Source: Aromatoleum toluclasticum ATCC 700605
GTDB taxonomy: Bacteria; Pseudomonadota; Gammaproteobacteria; Burkholderiales; Rhodocyclaceae
Direction: 5' to 3'
Assembly (NCBI RefSeq): GCF_000378245.1
Contig: NZ_KB899518.1
Span: 1-34,955, forward strand
Length of the DNA: 34,955 bases
Shown here: one piece after another, positions 24,361 to 33,966 of the stretch
Position numbering within the stretch: the first letter of the stretch is position 1
Layout: each line of letters opens with the position of its first letter
Position numbers and translations under genes: made by a program
The notes under the pieces: model-generated
The model's database searches: none
The model's input: only the letters and a program-made list of their open reading frames with translations
What the model was told of the DNA's origin: nothing

Positions 24361-25503
24361 ATGGCCAAGGATGCAATCGTCTCGGACGAGCTCGCGAAGA
24401 AATTCGCGACCGAGAAGGACTCGCCCTACACGCGCTGGGTGCGCGACGAAGGGCTCGACATCATCAGCGCGCACTACATACCGAGCCTGAACACGGTGGA
24501 GCTGAAACCGTGGCCGCGGCGCGGCGGGCGCGGCGTGTATATCAATCACGAGGCCTCGCGTACGTCGAACGACTGCTATGTCTGCGAGATTCCCGCGGGC
24601 AAGGAGCTCGCGCCGCAGCGCCAGCTGTTCGAGGAGATGATCTACGTGCTCGAGGGCCAGGGTTCGACGACGGTGTGGAACGACGCCGGCCGGCGCGCGA
24701 GCTTCGAGTGGAAGGCGGGCGCGCTGTTCGCGGTCCCGCTGAACGCCTGGCATCAGCATTTCAACGGCTCGGGCAGCCGTCCCGCGCGCTTCGTTTCGGT
24801 GACGAACGCGCCGGTCGTCATCAACCTCTACGAGGACAGCGAGTTCGTCTTCAACACGCAGTACGACTTCCTCAACCGTTTCTCGGGCGAGCCGGATTTC
24901 TTCGCCGGCAAGGGCGAGCAGAAAGGGCTGCTGCTCGACGTGAACTTCGTCGCCGACGCGGTGAACCTGCCGCTGATCAGCGCGGCCGAGCGCGGCGCCG
25001 GCGGCGGGCACATCCGCTTCAACATGGCGAAGGGCTCGATGAACAGCCACATCTCGCAGTTTCCTGTCGGCACCTACAAGAAGGCGCACTGCCATGGTCC
25101 CGGCGCGCACGTGATCATCCTCGGCGGCGAGGGCTATAGCCTGATGTGGCCCGAAGGCGAGGCGCCGCGGCGCTACGACTGGCAGGTCGGCACCATGATT
25201 GTGCCGCCGAACCGCTGGTTCCATCAGCATTTCAACACCGGCACGACCCCGGCGCGCTACCTCGCGTTCAAGCACGAGGTCGTGTCGATGCGCAACGCGC
25301 AGGGCGTGCCGAAGGCCTGGATCAGCCGCCGTCTCGGAGGCGACCAGATCGACTACGCCGACGAGACGCCGGTCGTGCGCACGATGTTCGCCGAGGCGCT
25401 CGCGAAGTCCGGGCTAGCGCCGCGCATGGAGCGCGTGTACGAAGCCGAGCTCGCCGACCTGCCGCCGAATCCGGGGGCAGCATCGGCCGCGCAACCGGGC
25501 TGA
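24361..25503 (+). CDS. Bicupin protein (bicupin E)
   Basis: A 380-aa two-barrel cupin, last gene of the plus-strand operon, with GAGGAGCGATCGGGG before its ATG. The first barrel has PQRQLFEEMIYVLEG with Gln88 where bicupin B has His, and WHQHFN (His131, His133). The second barrel has His243/His245 in KAHCHG and His288/His290 in FHQHFN. The first site is therefore degraded and the second intact, the same trend as in bicupins A and B. Overall text is closest to bicupin B (shared VGTYKKAH, GSTT and PARY segments), so the two are likely recent duplicates placed in the two divergent operons. Confidence 0.83.
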   Translation: MAKDAIVSDELAKKFATEKDSPYTRWVRDEGLDIISAHYIPSLNTVELKPWPRRGGRGVYINHEASRTSNDCYVCEIPAGKELAPQRQLFEEMIYVLEGQGSTTVWNDAGRRASFEWKAGALFAVPLNAWHQHFNGSGSRPARFVSVTNAPVVINLYEDSEFVFNTQYDFLNRFSGEPDFFAGKGEQKGLLLDVNFVADAVNLPLISAAERGAGGGHIRFNMAKGSMNSHISQFPVGTYKKAHCHGPGAHVIILGGEGYSLMWPEGEAPRRYDWQVGTMIVPPNRWFHQHFNTGTTPARYLAFKHEVVSMRNAQGVPKAWISRRLGGDQIDYADETPVVRTMFAEALAKSGLAPRMERVYEAELADLPPNPGAASAAQPG

Positions 25504-25632
25504 GCACATGAATTGAAGCCGGCACGAGGCCGATCTCCGGCCCGCGATCGTCCGAGCCGATTCGAGAACTGACGCGAACAGGCCCGCCTGTTCCGGGAGG
25601 GGGAATTTTCGTCCGAATTCTAAAAGAACGGC

Positions 25633-25649
25633 GTTCCGCATAAAGGAAT
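25633..25649. promoter_or_regulatory. IclR-type operator-like palindrome (site K)
   Basis: GTTCCG-CATAA-AGGAAT lies 48 bp before the porin start and differs from the motif at one core base. The rest of 25504-25697 contains no gene. Confidence 0.4.
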
Positions 25650-25697
25650 GCATGTGCAGTTGGAGGAGTGGCGTCTCAAATCAAGGGAGGAATCACC

Positions 25698-26891
25698 GTG
25701 GGCAACAGAGCAATCTATGCAGCGCTTGCGACCGTCGGAATCGCGGCACCGTTCGTGGCTCAGGCGGAGTCGGCAAACGTCGTGATCTACGGCAAGCTCT
25801 ATCCGCAGATCGTCCAAGTACGCACGAGCGGCGCGACCGACGCGGGCGGCCGCGTGAGCACGCTCAGTAACGCCGCGAAAGGCGACGAGATCCGCAGCCA
25901 TACGGAAATCAACGCCTCGAATTCGCGTCTCGGTTTTCGGGGCACCGAAGACCTCGGCAACGGCTACAAGGCGCATTTCCAGATCGAGCAGAAAGTCGCG
26001 ATCGACACCGGCGAGGGCGAGCTCGGCACGCGCAACACTTTCGTCGGTCTGTCGGGCGGTTTCGGCTTCGTAAAGCTCGGCAATTACGACACCGTCTACA
26101 AATCGATCGGCGATACGCTGAGCTTCCTCGGCATCAGCGGCGGCAACTTCGTCTCGAATAGCAGCATCCTGTCGAAGTCGGCGCTCGGCAGCGGCAAGGC
26201 GGGCAGCTTCCATCTGCGGGCGGCGAATACCGTGCGGTACGAATCGCCCGAGTTCGGCGGCCTGCAGTTCCTCGCGCAATACGCGACGGATGAAGCGAAG
26301 ACCGACGAGCGCGATCCCGACCTGCAGTCCTACGGCGTCAAATACAGGAACGGCCCGTTGTATCTCGCGCTCGCGCACGAAATCCACACCGACTTTTTCG
26401 GCGGCTCGCGCAATGCGCGCTCGTCGGCGTCGAACTTCACTGCGGCACCGGGTGCGAACTCGCGCGATACCGGCACGCGCGCGACCGTCCAGTACAAGTT
26501 CGGCAACAGCCGCGTCGAGGTCGATTACGCCGTGCTGAAATACAAGGAATCGGGCGGAGTGGCGACCGGCTTCAAGGAGTACGAGCAGAGAGCTTATTCG
26601 ATCTCCGCGGACCACAAGATCGGTAACTGGACGATCGCGGCCAGCTACGCGCATGCGTCGCCGGAGGACTGCTCGCTCGTCGGCGGCGGCGCCTGTTCGA
26701 CCAGCGGGCTCGACGGCGAGCAGCTGAACCTGGGCGCGAGCTACAGCCTGTCGAAGCGCACATCGCTGTTTGCGCTGTTCTCACGGCTCAACAACGACCG
26801 CTCGGCCCGCTTCAGCAATCTCGCGATCGGCAAGCCCGACGCCGGCGCCGACATCACGCAGGCGGCGCTCGGCATCAGCCACAGCTTCTGA
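25698..26891 (+). CDS. Gram-negative general porin (OmpC/Omp32 type)
   Basis: Outer-membrane beta-barrel (397 aa). GTG 25698 is seven bases after AAGGGAGG and gives a signal peptide ending in VAQAES. The mature protein opens with VVIYGKLYPQI, the standard first strand of betaproteobacterial porins. NSRLGFRGTEDLGNGYKA and RNTFVGLSGGFGFVKLGNYDTVY are further family hallmarks. The last residue is Phe (GISHSF), the barrel-assembly signal. It would admit small anionic solutes into the periplasm for the binding proteins encoded downstream. An operator-like site precedes it. Confidence 0.92.
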   Translation: MGNRAIYAALATVGIAAPFVAQAESANVVIYGKLYPQIVQVRTSGATDAGGRVSTLSNAAKGDEIRSHTEINASNSRLGFRGTEDLGNGYKAHFQIEQKVAIDTGEGELGTRNTFVGLSGGFGFVKLGNYDTVYKSIGDTLSFLGISGGNFVSNSSILSKSALGSGKAGSFHLRAANTVRYESPEFGGLQFLAQYATDEAKTDERDPDLQSYGVKYRNGPLYLALAHEIHTDFFGGSRNARSSASNFTAAPGANSRDTGTRATVQYKFGNSRVEVDYAVLKYKESGGVATGFKEYEQRAYSISADHKIGNWTIAASYAHASPEDCSLVGGGACSTSGLDGEQLNLGASYSLSKRTSLFALFSRLNNDRSARFSNLAIGKPDAGADITQAALGISHSF

Positions 26892-26921
26892 GCAGGCGCG
26901 CGGCTGCGCCGAACCAGGGCA

Positions 26922-26955
26922 GCCGTGACGGCGGCGCGCGCCGGCGTCACGGCTC
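26922..26955. terminator. Strong hairpin after the porin gene
   Basis: Perfect arms AGCCGTGACG and CGTCACGGCT enclose a self-complementary CGGCGCGCGCCG core, giving a near-continuous 16-bp stem. No T-run follows. It lies 30 bases after the porin stop and 37 bases before the next gene, so it likely ends or reduces porin transcription. Confidence 0.65.
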
Positions 26956-26992
26956 GATCGATCCCGTATCACACTGAAATGAGGTCGTCATC

Positions 26993-28069
26993 ATGATGAG
27001 CATTCCTCCGAAGCGGTCGTGTCTGGCGCGGTGCTTCGCCGCGGTCGTGAGCGTCGCACTGTCGGCGCTGCTTGCGCAGTCCACGTCCGCGTCGGCGGCC
27101 ACCGCAGCCGAAGTCGCCGCCTACGCCGGCGCCGACCGCACGCAGCGGCTGATCGCGGCCGCGAAGAAGGAGGGCGAGCTGACGCTCTATACGTCGATGC
27201 CGCTCGACGACATGACCGTGCTGACGACCGCCTTCGAGAACAAGTACGGCATCAAGGTGAAGATGTGGCGCGCCGGCTCCGAGAAGGTGCTGCAGCGCGC
27301 GGTCACCGAAGCGCGCGGCAGCCGCTTCGACATGGACGTGGTCGAGACGAACGGCCCCGAGCTCGAAGCGTTGCACCGCGAGAAGCTGCTGCAGGAAGTG
27401 AAGTCGCCGTTCATCGCCGACCTGATCCCGCAGGCGATCCCGCCGCACCGCGAGTGGATCGCGACGCGGTTGAACATCTTCACGCAGGCCTACAACACGC
27501 AGCTCGTGAAGAAGGAGGACCTGCCGAAGACCTACCAGGACCTGATGAGCCCGAAGTGGAAAGGCAAGCTCGGTATCGAGGCCGACGACCTCGACTGGTT
27601 CGCGATGATCGTCGGCGAGCTCGGCGAACAGCCGGGGCTGAAGCTCTTCCGCGACGTCGTCGCGACCAACGACCTGTCGGTGCGCAAGGGCCACACGCTG
27701 CTGACGAATCTCGTCGCGGCCGGCGAAGTGCCGCTCGCGCTGACCGTATACAACTACAAGGCCGAGCAGCTGAAGAACAAGGGCGCGCCGGTCGAATGGT
27801 TCGTCATTCCGCCGGCGGTCGCGCGGCCGAACGGCGTCGGCGTCGCGAAGGGCGCGCCGCATCCGCACGCGGCGGTGCTGTTCTACGACTTCATGCTGAA
27901 CGAAGCGCAGTCGCTGATCCTGACGCGCGACTACGCGCCGACGAGCACGAAAGTCGAGACCTCGCTGAACAAGATGCCGCTGAAGTTCGTCGATCCGCGC
28001 GTGATCCTCGACGAGGGCGGGAAATGGGAAAAGCTCTACGCCGAGATCATCACGCGGCAGGCGCAATAG
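26993..28069 (+). CDS. COG1840-type ABC substrate-binding protein (copy 3)
   Basis: A 358-aa secreted binding protein with a long signal peptide (about residues 1-35, ending SASAA). Family segments GELTLYTSMPLDD, FENKYGIKVKMWR, VVETNGPELEALHREKLL and SPKWKGKLGIE are clear. The residues at the iron-ligand position are VYNYKAEQ, with only one of the FbpA tyrosines kept. It is very similar in text to copies 2 and 4, which indicates recent duplication. It starts a cluster with copy 4 and two secondary transporters. There is no adjacent permease/ATPase; the pair at 20120-23025 is the likely partner. Confidence 0.84.
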   Translation: MMSIPPKRSCLARCFAAVVSVALSALLAQSTSASAATAAEVAAYAGADRTQRLIAAAKKEGELTLYTSMPLDDMTVLTTAFENKYGIKVKMWRAGSEKVLQRAVTEARGSRFDMDVVETNGPELEALHREKLLQEVKSPFIADLIPQAIPPHREWIATRLNIFTQAYNTQLVKKEDLPKTYQDLMSPKWKGKLGIEADDLDWFAMIVGELGEQPGLKLFRDVVATNDLSVRKGHTLLTNLVAAGEVPLALTVYNYKAEQLKNKGAPVEWFVIPPAVARPNGVGVAKGAPHPHAAVLFYDFMLNEAQSLILTRDYAPTSTKVETSLNKMPLKFVDPRVILDEGGKWEKLYAEIITRQAQ

Positions 28070-28110
28070 CCGAAAAACGAAGCCGGACCGATGCGAAAGG
28101 AGGAAGACCG

Positions 28111-29157
28111 ATGCGCTGGTTGAACATGATCGGAGCGGCGACAGTCGGCGCCGCGATACTGCTGGCCCCGCCGCACGCCGCGGCGCAGGACATGTCGCTG
28201 CTGACTTACGACGGCCCCGACCGCCAGCCGAAGATCGAGGCGGCGGCCCGCAAGGAGGGCACGCTGACGCTCTACACGAGCATCAGCGAGCAGGATCTGG
28301 CGACGCTGGTCGCGCCGTTTGAGAAGAAATACGGCATCAGGGTCAAGACGTGGCGGGCCGGCACCGACAAGGTGCTGCAGCGCACGCTGACCGAGGCGGG
28401 GGCACGGCGGCACGAGGCCGACGTCGTCCACATCTCGGCGCCCGAGATGGAGGCGCTGCACCGCGAGAAGGTGCTGCAGCCGGTGAATTCGCCGCATTTC
28501 GACGAGCTCATCGACGGCGCACTGCCGGCGCACCGCGAGTGGGTCGCGACGCTGCTGTCGGTGTGGGTGCAGGCCTACAACACGAACCTCGTGAAGAAGG
28601 ACGAGCTGCCGAAGACCTATCGGGATCTGCTCGACCCGAAGTGGAACGGCAGGCTCGGCATCGAGTTCAAGAACCAGGAATGGTTCTCGACGGTTGTGCG
28701 CGGGATGGGCGAGGAGGCAGGTCTTAAGTTCTTCCGCGAACTGGTCGGCCGCAATGGCATCACGGTGCGGCAGGGGCATTCGCTGCTGACGAACATGGTG
28801 GTGTCGGGCGACGTGCCGCTCGCGCTGACGGTGTATAGCTACATGCCCGAGCGCGAGAAGGTCAAGAACGCGCCGATCGACTGGTTCGCGATCGAGCCGG
28901 CGGTCGCGCGCGCCAACGGCATCGGCATTACACGGGCTGCACCGCACCCCGCCGCGGCGCTGCTGTTCTACGACTACATGCTGACCGAGGCGCAGAAGCA
29001 CCTCATCGGCATCGACTACATCCCGACGAACAAGGCGGTGCCGTCGCCGCTGAAGGGCCTGCGCACGACGATGGTGGACCCCGCGGTGACGCTCGACGAG
29101 ATGGAGAAATGGACCCGGCTGTACCAGGACATCGTCGTCAAGCGCGGCATGCACTGA
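28111..29157 (+). CDS. COG1840-type ABC substrate-binding protein (copy 4)
   Basis: A 348-aa secreted binding protein with AAAGGAGGAAG before ATG 28111 and a signal peptide ending near AAAQD. Family segments GTLTLYTSISEQD, FEKKYGIRVKTWR and DPKWNGRLGIE are present. The iron-ligand position reads VYSYMPER, so the Tyr-Tyr pair is again absent. It directly follows copy 3 (41-base gap). The tandem pair suggests related but different ligands imported through one membrane complex. Confidence 0.84.
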   Translation: MRWLNMIGAATVGAAILLAPPHAAAQDMSLLTYDGPDRQPKIEAAARKEGTLTLYTSISEQDLATLVAPFEKKYGIRVKTWRAGTDKVLQRTLTEAGARRHEADVVHISAPEMEALHREKVLQPVNSPHFDELIDGALPAHREWVATLLSVWVQAYNTNLVKKDELPKTYRDLLDPKWNGRLGIEFKNQEWFSTVVRGMGEEAGLKFFRELVGRNGITVRQGHSLLTNMVVSGDVPLALTVYSYMPEREKVKNAPIDWFAIEPAVARANGIGITRAAPHPAAALLFYDYMLTEAQKHLIGIDYIPTNKAVPSPLKGLRTTMVDPAVTLDEMEKWTRLYQDIVVKRGMH

Positions 29158-29233
29158 CGATGTCGCCAATCGATACCGTTCCCGGCTGCAGAGCCGTTTT
29201 CGGCGCCGGGCGCGAAACAGGAGGAGCGTACGC

Positions 29234-30478
29234 GTGAAGGATTCGGAAGCGACGGCCCCGGAGCGGCCCTGGCGGGAGGTCTGGCTGATCACGATCGGCC
29301 ACGCCTTCACGCACTGGTACCCCGCGACCTTCTATCTGCTGCTGCCGCTGATCGGCCGCGAGCTCGGGCTGACGTACGGCGAGGTCGGGCTGATCATGAC
29401 GTGCCAGTACGCGGCCGGCGCGGCCGCGAACGTTCCCGGCGGCATGCTCGTCGACGCGGTCGGCCGGCGCGGACTGCTGATGGCGGTGTCGCTCGCGTGG
29501 GTCGGCTTGCCGTACCTCTTGATGGGCTTCGTCGCGGACTACCGGCTGCTGCTCGCCTGCGTCGTGCTCGTCGGCATCGGCAACAACCTGTGGCACCCGA
29601 GCGCGATCCCGACGCTCGCCGAGCGCTTTCCGCAGCGCAAGGGTCTCGTGCTGTCGCTGCACGGCATGGGTGGCAACGCCGGCGAAGCGCTCGCGCCGCT
29701 GGTCGTCGGCAGCCTGCTCGCGACGTTCACCTGGCGCGATATCGTCGTCATGAACGTCGTGCCGGGGCTCGCGCTCGCGGTCGCGATGGTGGCGATGCTC
29801 GGAACGCTGCGCGGCGGCCGGACGACCGCGACGCCGGCCGGCGCGGCGGGCCGTGGGCAGCCGCCCGGCGAGTTCCGGCGCGGGCTGCGCGCACTCCTCG
29901 GCAACCGCAGCCTGGTGCTGCTGTCGGCGAGCTCGGCGTTCCGCTCGATGACGCAGAACGCGCTGCTGACCTTCCTGCCGCTGTTCCTCGCCGATCGCAT
30001 GGGCTATTCGCCGATGCAGACCGGCGTGTGCCTGTTCGTGCTGCAGGCAGCGGGCTTCGCCGCGGCGCCGGTCGCGGGCCACCTGTCGGACCGGATGGGG
30101 CGGCGCCAGGTCGTCACGGCCAGCATGGCGGCGACGGCCGCGGTGCTGCTGTCGACGGCCGTCGCGGGCAGCAGCGCGATCTTCGTCGCCTTCGTCGCCG
30201 TGCTCGGGTTCTTCCTGTACGCGGTCCGTCCCGTGATGCAGGCGTGGCTGCTCGAAGTGACGCCGAAGACGGTCGGCGGCACGACGATCGGCATCCTGTT
30301 CGCGACGCAGGCGGCCGGATCCGCGCTCGGTCCGATGATCGGCGGCCTGCTCGCGGACCGCTACGGGCTCGACGCGGCATTCTACTTCCTCGCCGCGACG
30401 ATCATGTGCGCGAACCTGTTCGTCTTCGGCACGCCGACGCAGGTCGTCGAGCCGCAGCCGGCGGCCGCGCCGCGATGA
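29234..30478 (+). CDS. MFS transporter (Fsr-like)
   Basis: A 414-aa carrier with about 12 membrane segments that begins at GTG 29234 after AGGAGCG. It opens with GHAFTHWYPATFYLLLPLI and has GIGNNLWHPSAIPTLAERF, which resembles the GHxxxD/LFHPE pattern of fosmidomycin-resistance-type MFS proteins. The helix 2-3 loop is GGMLVDAVGRRGLL. Substrate and direction are unknown; export of an inhibitory intermediate or import of the pathway substrate are both possible. It follows two binding-protein genes and precedes an EamA transporter by 24 bases. Confidence 0.86.
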   Translation: MKDSEATAPERPWREVWLITIGHAFTHWYPATFYLLLPLIGRELGLTYGEVGLIMTCQYAAGAAANVPGGMLVDAVGRRGLLMAVSLAWVGLPYLLMGFVADYRLLLACVVLVGIGNNLWHPSAIPTLAERFPQRKGLVLSLHGMGGNAGEALAPLVVGSLLATFTWRDIVVMNVVPGLALAVAMVAMLGTLRGGRTTATPAGAAGRGQPPGEFRRGLRALLGNRSLVLLSASSAFRSMTQNALLTFLPLFLADRMGYSPMQTGVCLFVLQAAGFAAAPVAGHLSDRMGRRQVVTASMAATAAVLLSTAVAGSSAIFVAFVAVLGFFLYAVRPVMQAWLLEVTPKTVGGTTIGILFATQAAGSALGPMIGGLLADRYGLDAAFYFLAATIMCANLFVFGTPTQVVEPQPAAAPR

Positions 30479-30502
30479 CGACGGGGCGGGGAGCCGATCG
30501 CC

Positions 30503-31444
<942 letters not shown>

Positions 31445-31462
31445 CCACGCGTCGAGCGCAAG

Positions 31463-31482
31463 CCCCGGCATTCAAGCCGGGG
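31463..31482. terminator. Hairpin after the EamA gene
   Basis: CCCCGGC/GCCGGGG with loop ATTCAA is a perfect 7-bp stem 19 bases after the EamA stop. There is no T-run on the plus strand. It may end the transporter cluster. Confidence 0.5.
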
Positions 31483-31600
31483 TGAGTTTCGCTCCCGCAG
31501 CGATCGCCGTTTCGAGTTCTTCGCGGTTCTCCACTTCGATCTGGACCGGGAGATCCCCCGGCGCAAGCGCCTCGGCGACGCCGAGTTCAGTTCCCCCATT
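31472..31600 (-). pseudogene. nadC: Fragment of quinolinate phosphoribosyltransferase (nadC)
   Basis: Read on the minus strand, the frame ending with TGA at 31472 gives GVAEALAPGDLPVQIEVENR followed by EELETAIAAGAKL. This closely resembles the barrel strand of NadC, in which a V-E-V-E motif is followed by an L-x-x-A-L-x-A-G-A helix. The protein normally continues with a L-D-N motif, but here it stops after TPA. No start or remaining gene is present. It appears to be a relic left at a recombination junction. NadC is the best match I can offer; the piece is short. Confidence 0.45.
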
Positions 31601-31620
31601 GGGACCGACAATGGCTTGAG

Positions 31621-31804
31621 TGAGCGTCCATCATACGGATCTAATTTATACAGCGGCCAATGCTTACTGCTTGTTAAAGTCTGAGATGGCCGACAAAATG
31701 CGAAATTAACAATCCATGATCCTGAAATACTTTATCCATAAGATGGATGTCGTGACAAAAGCATTCGTGATGCGATCCAATCCTCTTACCTGACTCGTCA
31801 ACCC
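31621..31804. other. AT-rich upstream region of the metallo-hydrolase gene
   Basis: This stretch is clearly more A/T-rich than its surroundings and contains no gene. It carries operator-like site H. Together with 31445-31620 (hairpin and nadC relic) it accounts for the whole gap between 31444 and 31805. Confidence 0.6.
31733..31749. promoter_or_regulatory. IclR-type operator-like palindrome (site H)
   Basis: TATCCA-TAAGA-TGGATG contains the perfect 15-mer palindrome ATCCA-N5-TGGAT. It is centred 64 bp before the metallo-hydrolase start. Confidence 0.55.
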
Positions 31805-32752
31805 ATGGAATCAATCATCGACTATGGCCACGGCATTGTGGCAATCGACAGCGGGTTTGTCCGGCCGAGGCTGGCGGCGGTCCACTGCATCGTCGAGGAC
31901 GGCCGTGCGGCCCTAGTGGACACCGCAACCAATTCCAATACGACGACCGTCCTGGCAGCGCTCGCTGCACGCGGCATCCAGCCGGAGCAGGTCGACTGGA
32001 TCCTGCTCACCCACATACATCTCGACCATGCCGGCGCCGCGGGCGCACTGGCGCGCCTGCTGCCCAACGCGCGCCTGTCGGTACATCCACGGGGAGCGCG
32101 CCACATGACCGATCCGTCGCGACTGGTGGTTGGCACAGTCGCCGTGTACGGCGCAGAAGAGACGCGCGAAAAGTATGGCGACATCCTGCCGATCGCACCC
32201 GATCGCATTGTCGAGGTGAACGAAGACAGCGTGCTGAGGCTAGGCACGCGCACGATCCGCGTGCTCGACACCCCCGGTCATGCCCGGCACCACGTCTGTT
32301 ACGTCGACGAGGCGACCGGGCATATCTTCACCGGTGATACCTTCGGCCTGTCCTATCGCGAACTCGACAACGCCGGGCGTGCCTTTGTACTACCCGTAAC
32401 CACGCCGAATCAGTTCGAGCCCGAGGCCATGCACGAATCGGTCGAGCGCATCGCGGCGTTGCGGCCCGAGGCCGTGTATGTCACGCACTTCGGACAGGTA
32501 CGCGACGTGTCGCGGCTCGCGGCCGACCTGCATCGTTTGATCGACGCTTTCGTCGCCGCCGCGCGCTCCGCGAGCGGCGCCGGCACGATACGCCATGAGC
32601 GGCTCAAGGCCGCACTCTCCACGCTGCTGGAAGACGAAGCGCAGCGGCAGAACTGGCGGCTCAGTGGTGACGCGATGCGGGAACTTCTCGCGGCCGATAT
32701 CGAACTCAACGCCCAGGGGCTTGCCGACTGGCTGGACAAGCAGAATCCGTAG
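31805..32752 (+). CDS. Metallo-beta-lactamase-fold hydrolase
   Basis: A 315-aa cytoplasmic protein. The metal-binding signature is THIHLDH (His70, His72, Asp74, His75), followed by LDTPGHARHH and the bridging Asp in FTGDTFG, with a late THFG His. The set is complete for a binuclear (usually Zn or Fe) hydrolase. After about residue 220 an all-helical C-terminal extension follows. Family members cleave thioesters, lactones, glutathione thioesters and more, so the substrate is open. It lies in a patchwork segment between two gene fragments (nadC and livF). A window-wide operator-like site in front suggests it has been recruited to the same regulon. Confidence 0.85.
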   Translation: MESIIDYGHGIVAIDSGFVRPRLAAVHCIVEDGRAALVDTATNSNTTTVLAALAARGIQPEQVDWILLTHIHLDHAGAAGALARLLPNARLSVHPRGARHMTDPSRLVVGTVAVYGAEETREKYGDILPIAPDRIVEVNEDSVLRLGTRTIRVLDTPGHARHHVCYVDEATGHIFTGDTFGLSYRELDNAGRAFVLPVTTPNQFEPEAMHESVERIAALRPEAVYVTHFGQVRDVSRLAADLHRLIDAFVAAARSASGAGTIRHERLKAALSTLLEDEAQRQNWRLSGDAMRELLAADIELNAQGLADWLDKQNP

Positions 32753-32809
32753 CGACCGTTCGCGGGCGGACCGAGTCGGCCGGACCCCGCGAAAGAGGGT
32801 CAATTTTCA

Positions 32810-32998
32810 ATGCGTAGCAACAGCTATGTCATAGAAAACCGCCGCATCACCCTTTCGGGCCCCGCCGCCGATCTGCTCGCATCACCGGAAATCGCCGAGC
32901 GCTACCTCGGCGTCGGCACCGCCGTACGGTTCTCGCGCGACGAAAGCTCCCGTTTGGCCAAACGATTGCTCTCCGCCATCGATCTCCTGTCATGTTGA
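32810..32998 (+). pseudogene. livF: C-terminal fragment of a branched-chain amino acid ABC ATPase (livF)
   Basis: The 62-aa reading frame contains SYVIENRRITLSGPAADLL followed by ASPEIAERYLGVG. This matches the extreme C-terminus of LivF-type ATPases, which end with Y-V-L-E-x-G-R-I-x-L-x-G-P and a Y-L-G motif. None of the nucleotide-binding parts are present upstream. The tail after VG is unrelated. It is almost certainly a non-functional relic of a once complete gene, and another sign that this area has been rearranged. Confidence 0.6.
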
Positions 32999-33158
32999 GC
33001 GCGACACCGCGCCCCGCGCGACCACCCGGCGCATGTCGACCGGCAGGAACGGCCTCTCGATCATAGTTGCCGGGTTAATGGGAGACTGCGGAGCGGACTA
33101 CGGGGACGGGGACGGGGCCGCGGCGCCGCGCCGATCGACCGTCCGGCGGCGTTTCCGC

Positions 33159-33953
33159 TCAGGGATGCGCCCGGTCGTCGAGCGAGTTTTCGAGCAGTTC
33201 GATCTCGGAACGGATCAGCGAAACGAGCTCGCGCTGGCGCTCCCGGGTCATGCGGATCGAGATCGCGCCGATGCTGATCGCGAGCAGCGGCTCGCCGGAG
33301 CGCGAACGGATCGGAAGCCCCACCGACGTCGCCCCCGGCGTGACGTTCTCGTTCAGCGCGAAGCCGAACTCGCGGCACCGCTGCAGCAGCCCCTTGAGCT
33401 CGGGCATGTTGAGGTTGTTGTAGGCGCTCAGGCGCAGCGCGTTCGCCGTGATGATCTCCTCCTGGGTGTGCTCGGGCAATGTCATCAAGAGCGCGAGGCC
33501 CCCTGCGCCGACGCCGAGCGGGCGACGCGTGCCGACGTCGAGCGTCAGCGTCTTGATCGGGAACGACCCCTCGACGCGATCGATGCACACCGAGTCGGCA
33601 CCGCTGCGGATCGCGAGAAAGATCGTGTCGCCGGTCCTTTCCGCGAGGCGCACCAATGCCGGGTGGCAGATGTCGCGGAGGTTGAAATTCGACGATGCGG
33701 CCAGTCCCAGCTCGAAGATCAGCCGCCCGAGGAAATACCGCCGCGTCTCCGGGCTCTGCGTGATCAGCCCTTCGGCCATCAGGCACTTCAGGATGCGGTG
33801 CGCGGTCGGCCGCTCGAGCTTCGTCTGTTTCGAGATATCGACGAGGCGTAGCCCGGTGCTGTTGCGCGACGCGATGACCCGCATGATGTGCGTCGCCCGC
33901 TCGATGCTCTGGGTGCCGCCCGCGGATCGTTCGGTCATCGTGTCCGTCGTCAT
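33159..33953 (-). CDS. IclR-family transcriptional regulator (2)
   Basis: A 264-aa IclR protein. The winged helix-turn-helix is about residues 16-78 (IERATHIMRVIA, then DISKQTKLERPTAHRILKCL). The effector domain follows, with TIFLAIRSGADSVCIDRVEG and a GVGAGGLALL segment. An operator-like palindrome lies just upstream of its start (33967-33983), consistent with autoregulation. It is transcribed away from idi. With regulator 1 at 12750 it is the second candidate for control of the catabolic cluster. Confidence 0.9.
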   Translation of the reverse strand: MTTDTMTERSAGGTQSIERATHIMRVIASRNSTGLRLVDISKQTKLERPTAHRILKCLMAEGLITQSPETRRYFLGRLIFELGLAASSNFNLRDICHPALVRLAERTGDTIFLAIRSGADSVCIDRVEGSFPIKTLTLDVGTRRPLGVGAGGLALLMTLPEHTQEEIITANALRLSAYNNLNMPELKGLLQRCREFGFALNENVTPGATSVGLPIRSRSGEPLLAISIGAISIRMTRERQRELVSLIRSEIELLENSLDDRAHP

Positions 33954-33966
33954 GGTGCCTCCATTG

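Noticed and set aside
21703-25275. Very long minus-strand open frames opposite the ABC/cupin operon, with similar ones opposite 3163-8242
   Set aside because: They are shadows caused by high GC and codon bias: Arg/Ala/His-rich text, no family motifs and no ribosome-binding sites, while the plus strand encodes clear families.
10767-29157. Annotating the COG1840 binding proteins and their ABC partners as ferric iron uptake
   Set aside because: The iron-ligand tyrosine pair is not conserved in any of the four, and the neighbours are catabolic.
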